Part shown: one piece after another, positions 15,457 to 18,953 of the stretch
How positions within the stretch are numbered: position 1 is the first letter of the stretch
How the letters are laid out: each line of letters opens with the position of its first letter
Assembly (NCBI GenBank): GCA_031263265.1
Contig: JAISGE010000119.1
Span: 1 to 18,953, forward strand
Length of the DNA stretch: 18,953 nucleotides
From: Treponema sp.
GTDB taxonomy: Bacteria; Spirochaetota; Spirochaetia; Treponematales; Breznakiellaceae
Reading direction: 5' to 3'
Translations under genes and position numbers: made by a program
Notes under the pieces: generated by a model
What the model was told of the DNA's origin: nothing
What the model saw: the letters and a program-made list of their open reading frames with translations, nothing else
Databases searched by the model: none

Positions 15457-15487
15457 TTGACAACATGTACCCGTGCTATGGTATGGT
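15457..15487 (+). promoter_or_regulatory. Possible promoter of the spike-protein cluster
   Basis: A perfect TTGACA (15457-15462) is followed by two overlapping TATGGT hexamers (15477-15482 and 15482-15487), 14 or 19 bases away. Spacing is not ideal for either. It is divergent from the lipoprotein promoter and about 120 bases before the 57-aa gene. The rest of 15342-15605 shows no gene that I can support. Confidence 0.4.
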
Positions 15488-15605
15488 ATCCCCATGAATA
15501 TCGTCAAAATCGAATAAGTTCCTTATTCCGCCCTCAGACGGATCCAATACCTAACACAAAACAGGAGGGATGTATGCGTTATATCCCTGACTTAAGGAGG
15601 CGACA

Positions 15606-15779
15606 ATGGCATTGCAGAAGATGTTCGTATCTGCCACTAAAGGCACGGGGAAGGATAATTGGGAAGGAAGTTTGCTTGATGAAAAGGCTCCCCACCAGAG
15701 CATCGCAGGTAGTGTTCCCCCCAAGCCCCAAGCAGGCGCTTCCGTCTACAAACGCTGGAAGCCGGGACATACGGACTAG
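15606..15779 (+). CDS. 57-residue protein at the head of the spike cluster
   Basis: A short open frame with a very strong ribosome-binding site (AAGGAGG, about five bases before the ATG). The protein begins MALQKMFVSATKGTGKDNW, is soluble and polar, has a Pro-rich middle (SVPPKPQAGA) and ends KRWKPGHTD. It has no Cys, signal peptide or membrane helix. I do not recognise it. It is the first gene of the plus-strand cluster, 89 bases before the spike gene, and shares its style of start (the heptad protein also begins MAL). A second frame over the same DNA (from 15574, with AGGAGG close by) gives an Arg/Cys-rich product and looks like a shadow. A role as a chaperone, adaptor or tip component of the spike would be guesswork. 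Confidence 0.6.
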   Translation: MALQKMFVSATKGTGKDNWEGSLLDEKAPHQSIAGSVPPKPQAGASVYKRWKPGHTD

Positions 15780-15804
15780 CCGTCGACCGTAGCGCACCCC
15801 CGCG

Positions 15805-15837
15805 CCTCGTGCGCGTTCAAGTACGAGGACGTTTTTC
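15805..15837 (+). terminator. Hairpin with T-tract between the 57-aa and spike genes
   Basis: CCTCGTGC (15805-15812) pairs with GTACGAGG (15821-15828) with one G-T pair and an eight-base loop, and is followed by ACGTTTTT. It looks like an intrinsic terminator or partial attenuator inside the cluster, which would make the small protein more abundant than the spike. Confidence 0.5.
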
Positions 15838-15868
15838 AAATAGACGCTAAAGAAAGGAGTATGATGCA

Positions 15869-17527
15869 ATGACGCTTAATTCGTATACCGTAAGTGATGC
15901 AATGGGGAGGACAACGGGAGAGACTACAGGAACCATAGTCAGAGTTCCGGAAAATCCTTTTAGTTTCTATGTGCCTAATCCGGCTGCGACTGCGGAGCCT
16001 TGCCTTCAGGTTCAGATTGTTATGCCCGTGGGTGGTACTGAGTCAGGATTGTTCCGTTTCCCCCGGGTGGGAGAAAAGGTGTTGGTAGGGACTGAAGAGA
16101 ACACTCATTACCTTATGGGATACCTGCCCACCAGTGAATCCAGTAGCCGGTTTCAACTTGCCGGTATGTCCCAAGATGACGGCCGCGGGGCCGTGTTCCG
16201 TTACCAGCAGACCGGAAAAAAAGAAGGCAAAGAAGGGGATGAACCCTATTCGGAAATAGGGTTTTACCACAAGCCAACCGCGTGGAAACCCTCGGAGGAT
16301 GATACGGGAAACTACGCGGATACGGCTGAGGGGTATCCCAAGGTTGACCGGATCCACATCCAGTCCACCGGGGATATCCATACAAAGGCCAAAAACCACC
16401 ACCGGATGAAGGCAAAACGGTTTGAATTGTTTGTGGATTGCGAGCCTCCCAAGAAGGAGGGGGATACGCCCTTTGGCGACCGAGAGGTAGACGATTCATT
16501 CCTGTATGCCGGGGATGCCCATATCAGGGCTAAAAACCGCCTGGTTATCAAGGCAGGGGAATCCATAGAGCTTCGCGTAGGGCGGTCTTCCATTGTCATC
16601 AATGATGAGGGAATCATCATTGCTTCACGGAAAACCCAGTCGGTCTATAGCTCCTGGGACACCGTCCTGGACTTAAAGGGTAGTGCAGGACTCTCTATGT
16701 TTGGACAGCATGTCAAAATCCGGGGAGGCATTGATTATACCCTGTCGGAAGGGTATGGCGGCTCTCTCAGTAGCAGACTGGGGGTTATGCGGGTGGCAGG
16801 TTTTGATATACGAGCAGAGACGCTTAACACGTATAATTATATAGCCCGGGGTTTGGGAAACGGGATAGATTTCTTATTCAATCTCGGAACCATGATTACC
16901 GGAGCCTCGGGGGCAGAGAGCGCTATAGGGGATGCTACCAAGTCTTTCTCCGTAAGTCCTTTACTGAATTTTGTTGCGTCCAAAGGATCCAGTGAAACGG
17001 CAGGGGGCCCTGATTTTCAGGGAATTATGCTCGATTTTCTTGATATTCTCTTATCGGTGTTGGGGGTTATTGAGATGGTCCTGGAGATGACGATTCCTAA
17101 AAAGGATAAACGGGACAAGCATGGGCGGGATGGATTATATACGGCTCTGGCATTGGTTGAATATGGTTTGATACTCGAATGTTTTAGAGAGTTGTGCTTG
17201 CCCTCTATGCTTTATGCTTTTTTTGAAGCTTCTCTGCATCTTACCAGTCAATCTAAGGTGCTCATTGATGCACAAGCTATGGAGGCTAACCTCGTGTGGG
17301 AAAAAACAGGAAACACGCCTGCAGCCGGTCTTTCTACAAAAGAAACAAAAGAAGTATATAAAGATGGCTTTACGAAGTTCAAAGACAAGTTAGTATCAAA
17401 ACTGTCCATTGCGAAAGTGGTTGGGGGTGTTGGGGTTGGGCTTGCTGTTGCCGGTGGTCTTATCACCGGCAAGGTCTTAACCGCTCAACAGGACGCGGCG
17501 TTAGAAGCGGAATTAAGGAGTTTATAA
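15869..17527 (+). CDS. gp5/VgrG-like spike protein with hydrophobic C-terminal extension
   Basis: A 552-residue protein. Residues 44-87 match the OB-fold of phage baseplate/VgrG spikes (VQIVMPVGG, then SGLFRFPRVGEKVLVG and YLMGYLPT). Residues 160-290 carry repeated short strands typical of a spike beta-helix (RIHIQSTGDIHTKAKN, DAHIRAKNRLVIKAGESIEL, SSIVINDEGIII as separate pieces). The gp27-like part of true VgrG is absent from the N-terminus. After about residue 320 the sequence changes character: hydrophobic helices at 384-408 and 424-455, then a Gly/Val helix at 516-534 (VVGGVGVGLAVAGGLI) and a charged end. This C-terminus could be cargo or a membrane-inserting tip. The start uses AAAGGAG; an upstream ATGATGCAATGA mini-frame (MMQ) overlaps it. 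The next gene begins immediately after its stop. Confidence 0.75.
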   Translation: MTLNSYTVSDAMGRTTGETTGTIVRVPENPFSFYVPNPAATAEPCLQVQIVMPVGGTESGLFRFPRVGEKVLVGTEENTHYLMGYLPTSESSSRFQLAGMSQDDGRGAVFRYQQTGKKEGKEGDEPYSEIGFYHKPTAWKPSEDDTGNYADTAEGYPKVDRIHIQSTGDIHTKAKNHHRMKAKRFELFVDCEPPKKEGDTPFGDREVDDSFLYAGDAHIRAKNRLVIKAGESIELRVGRSSIVINDEGIIIASRKTQSVYSSWDTVLDLKGSAGLSMFGQHVKIRGGIDYTLSEGYGGSLSSRLGVMRVAGFDIRAETLNTYNYIARGLGNGIDFLFNLGTMITGASGAESAIGDATKSFSVSPLLNFVASKGSSETAGGPDFQGIMLDFLDILLSVLGVIEMVLEMTIPKKDKRDKHGRDGLYTALALVEYGLILECFRELCLPSMLYAFFEASLHLTSQSKVLIDAQAMEANLVWEKTGNTPAAGLSTKETKEVYKDGFTKFKDKLVSKLSIAKVVGGVGVGLAVAGGLITGKVLTAQQDAALEAELRSL

Positions 17528-17920
17528 ATGGCATTAGACCAAGAGACCAAGGATACCATAAAAGAACTGGTCGCACCGATTGTCGGTTCAGCTTTGAGCG
17601 CCGCCCTCGTGGGAGCGGCTATGGCGGTTATATCAAAACTGGTGGTTACGAATGTCCAAGAAAGCGATTTAACCGGCGAAAAAGGGGTGCACCCTACCAA
17701 GGATGACACATCGATCAACAAGACCGATGCCTCGGCTAAGGACAACGAGGCTTCCCTGGCCAAAGATGGGGTCAAGGCAAAAGACGGGGATCTTTCCGCG
17801 GCCCAAACCGATGCCAAGGCTATGACCAGCGACGCCAAGGCCCTGGATTCCGGGGCTTCTGCGGCCCAGCCCAAAGCGGGTGCCCTGGATGTCAAGACCA
17901 AGGGCCTGGTAATGTCCTAA
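17528..17920 (+). CDS. Membrane-helix protein with ten exact Ala-rich heptads
   Basis: A 130-residue protein translated directly after the spike gene: the TAA and ATG touch, and AAGGAG lies inside the end of the spike gene. Residues 13-40 form a hydrophobic, Ala-rich helix (VAPIVGSALSAALVGAAMAV). Residues 59-128 are ten consecutive seven-residue units without any gap: for example TDAKAMT, SDAKALD, SGASAAQ, PKAGALD. The third and fifth positions are mostly Ala and the second mostly Asp. This should form a thin Ala-core coiled coil or an elongated fibre. I do not recognise a family. Position suggests that it works with the spike, as an anchor, linker or effector partner. The base sequence is also repetitive (many GCCAAGG- and GAC-type runs), and repeat number may vary. 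Confidence 0.75.
   Translation: MALDQETKDTIKELVAPIVGSALSAALVGAAMAVISKLVVTNVQESDLTGEKGVHPTKDDTSINKTDASAKDNEASLAKDGVKAKDGDLSAAQTDAKAMTSDAKALDSGASAAQPKAGALDVKTKGLVMS
17702..17911 (+). repeat. Coding heptad repeat tract, ten 21-base units
   Basis: Ten 21-base units encode residues 59-128 of the 130-residue protein. They diverge at the base level and keep period at the protein level, so the tract is an ancient or selected protein repeat and not a fresh tandem duplication. Confidence 0.7.
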
Positions 17921-17955
17921 GCCCAGGAAGAACATACCGGAAAAAAGGAGCAATC

Positions 17956-18953
17956 ATGGCAGATAAACTTGAATGGATGAACAAACACCTGGTAGTGGTA
18001 CGGTATACGTCGATTAAAGAGATCGGGGAAAAAGAGAACTACACGATCCGACCTGATTTGGCCGAACTGTTTGTTGGTGTGGACAACGCGGAGACCATGG
18101 TCTTTAAGTTTGCCGGGGTGGGCCGCTATAAATGCGCCGGTGAACTGATGGCCTATATCGCCCACCGCAGGGCCGCAGTGTGGTGGCTCTACCGCTGTGT
18201 GTGCTCCCTTATGGAGGAACTGGTACTCAATCCGGCGGGGGAACGGGACATTGCCACTATCGGCGCGGATATCGAAAAAGGGCCGGAAGTGCCGGAGTTT
18301 GCCAAAGTAAAACCCCCCGAGCCTGACCCTGAAAAGATAGCTTCTATGAAGGCAACCCTTGCCCAAATGGAGGTGGATTATCAAAAAGCCAGAGCCGCCG
18401 CAGACCCTGTAATGCTTGGCTTGGTGGAAGAGGCGATGGAAGTGGCCTTTCAGGAGTTTAAGGGCGTTCATGGTATACATCCTATGGACCTCATTAAAAA
18501 ATTGGGCGCAAGACTCAATGAGGATCCGCATCCCATTGACCCCAATTCCCCCATTTTTCAGGAGGCGGCCAAGCTCAAGGCCCAGCTTGCCGCGGTGCAG
18601 AAAGAGACCGTGGCAACCATCAAGTCGGTGCTGCCCCCCAAGATCCCCAGCCACCAGAAGAAGATCTCCGACAATGCCCTGGCCGCGGTGTATCGCTGGG
18701 TAGTGGTGCCGAATCAGGAAAACGCCCAGCGCTGCCTGGAGGTGGGCAACGAATGTCCTGATCAGCCCGGGGGCCTGCTCTCCCTCTCCGCGTTCTGGGC
18801 TTCCGGCAACCTCATGCCCACAGGGGATCAGGTGATCCCCACGCCCCCGGGGCTTGCGGCTAACGGTCTTGTCCAGACCCTGCTCCTCTGCGCGCTTGCG
18901 CCGGGGGGTGTCCGCAAGGTTAAGGAGCGCTACGCCGAATATTTCAGGCTGGG
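17956..18953 (+). CDS. DUF6931-like protein of type VI secretion-type loci (3' end outside the window)
   Basis: Open from the ATG at 17956 (after AAAAAAGGAG) to the window end: 332 residues seen, the stop is beyond. Residues 1-60 look beta-rich. RRAAVWWLYRCVCSLMEEL (about 75-93) is a helix with the AVWW pattern, residues 110-215 are a charged, partly coiled-coil linker rich in Pro, Glu and Lys, and from about 230 a second domain holds AAVYRWVVVP, LSLSAFWASGNLMP and VIPTPPGLAANGLVQTLLL. This last part resembles DUF6931, a family I recall from T6SS gene clusters; I could not test this. No signal peptide. It lies 35 bases after the heptad gene and looks co-transcribed. GC is higher here than in the rest of the window. 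Confidence 0.65.
   Translation, partial: MADKLEWMNKHLVVVRYTSIKEIGEKENYTIRPDLAELFVGVDNAETMVFKFAGVGRYKCAGELMAYIAHRRAAVWWLYRCVCSLMEELVLNPAGERDIATIGADIEKGPEVPEFAKVKPPEPDPEKIASMKATLAQMEVDYQKARAAADPVMLGLVEEAMEVAFQEFKGVHGIHPMDLIKKLGARLNEDPHPIDPNSPIFQEAAKLKAQLAAVQKETVATIKSVLPPKIPSHQKKISDNALAAVYRWVVVPNQENAQRCLEVGNECPDQPGGLLSLSAFWASGNLMPTGDQVIPTPPGLAANGLVQTLLLCALAPGGVRKVKERYAEYFRL

Noticed and set aside
15457..15792. 111-codon plus-strand frame over the 57-aa gene
   Set aside because: Rich in Arg, Cys and Pro, starts at the -35 region of a promoter, and overlaps a shorter frame with a stronger ribosome-binding site and better composition.
17485..17901. 138-codon minus-strand frame opposite the heptad gene
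   Set aside because: Its Ala/Ser/Leu-rich product is the mirror of the repetitive sense strand; there is no ribosome-binding site.
17917..18654. 245-codon minus-strand frame
   Set aside because: Antisense to the long open DUF6931-like gene, His- and Arg-rich, no recognisable motif; the sense frame has a good start and conserved-looking segments.
1..18953. tRNA, rRNA, CRISPR arrays, insertion-sequence ends
   Set aside because: No cloverleaf, spaced direct repeats, transposase-like frame or terminal inverted repeats were seen by eye.

Overview
The window looks like a spirochaete chromosome, most likely a Treponema of moderate GC (perhaps the termite-gut group). The evidence is indirect: two lipoproteins, a PilZ protein with a spirochaete-like long N-terminal extension, the AT-rich leaders, and the general look of the exported proteins. 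The genus is inferred from style and was not tested by a search.

Layout. (1) 1-3846: an exported protein of unknown function, a strong hairpin-plus-T-tract, a short-form D-2-hydroxyacid dehydrogenase, and converging on it a two-gene operon for 2-keto-3-deoxygluconate use (KDPG aldolase fused to a VOC domain, then KDG kinase). (2) 3847-4679: a small lipoprotein whose C-terminus restarts its own sequence. A TGA stands where the repeat needs Trp, and a decayed second copy follows. (3) 4793-8217: valS, then a small HD protein with the (p)ppGpp-hydrolase signature. (4) 8230-10831, minus strand: a conserved-looking 129-aa protein, a PilZ protein with intact c-di-GMP motifs and an apparently leaderless promoter, and a TPR protein. 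(5) 10956-13863, minus strand: cysH-cysD-cysN, tightly overlapped, for sulfate activation and APS reduction. (6) 13974-15341, minus strand: a lipoprotein that joins a flavodoxin-like domain to an M15 peptidase. (7) 15457 to the end, plus strand: a 57-aa gene, a gp5/VgrG-type spike protein without the gp27 part and with a long hydrophobic C-terminus, a membrane-helix protein ending in ten exact heptads, and a protein resembling the DUF6931 family of type VI secretion loci, cut by the window end.

The last block is the best candidate for an undescribed system. It looks like a spike/cargo module of a contractile injection apparatus, with its own promoter and a possible internal attenuator. The sheath, tube and ATPase genes are not in view, so calling it T6SS, extracellular injection system or prophage remnant is inference.
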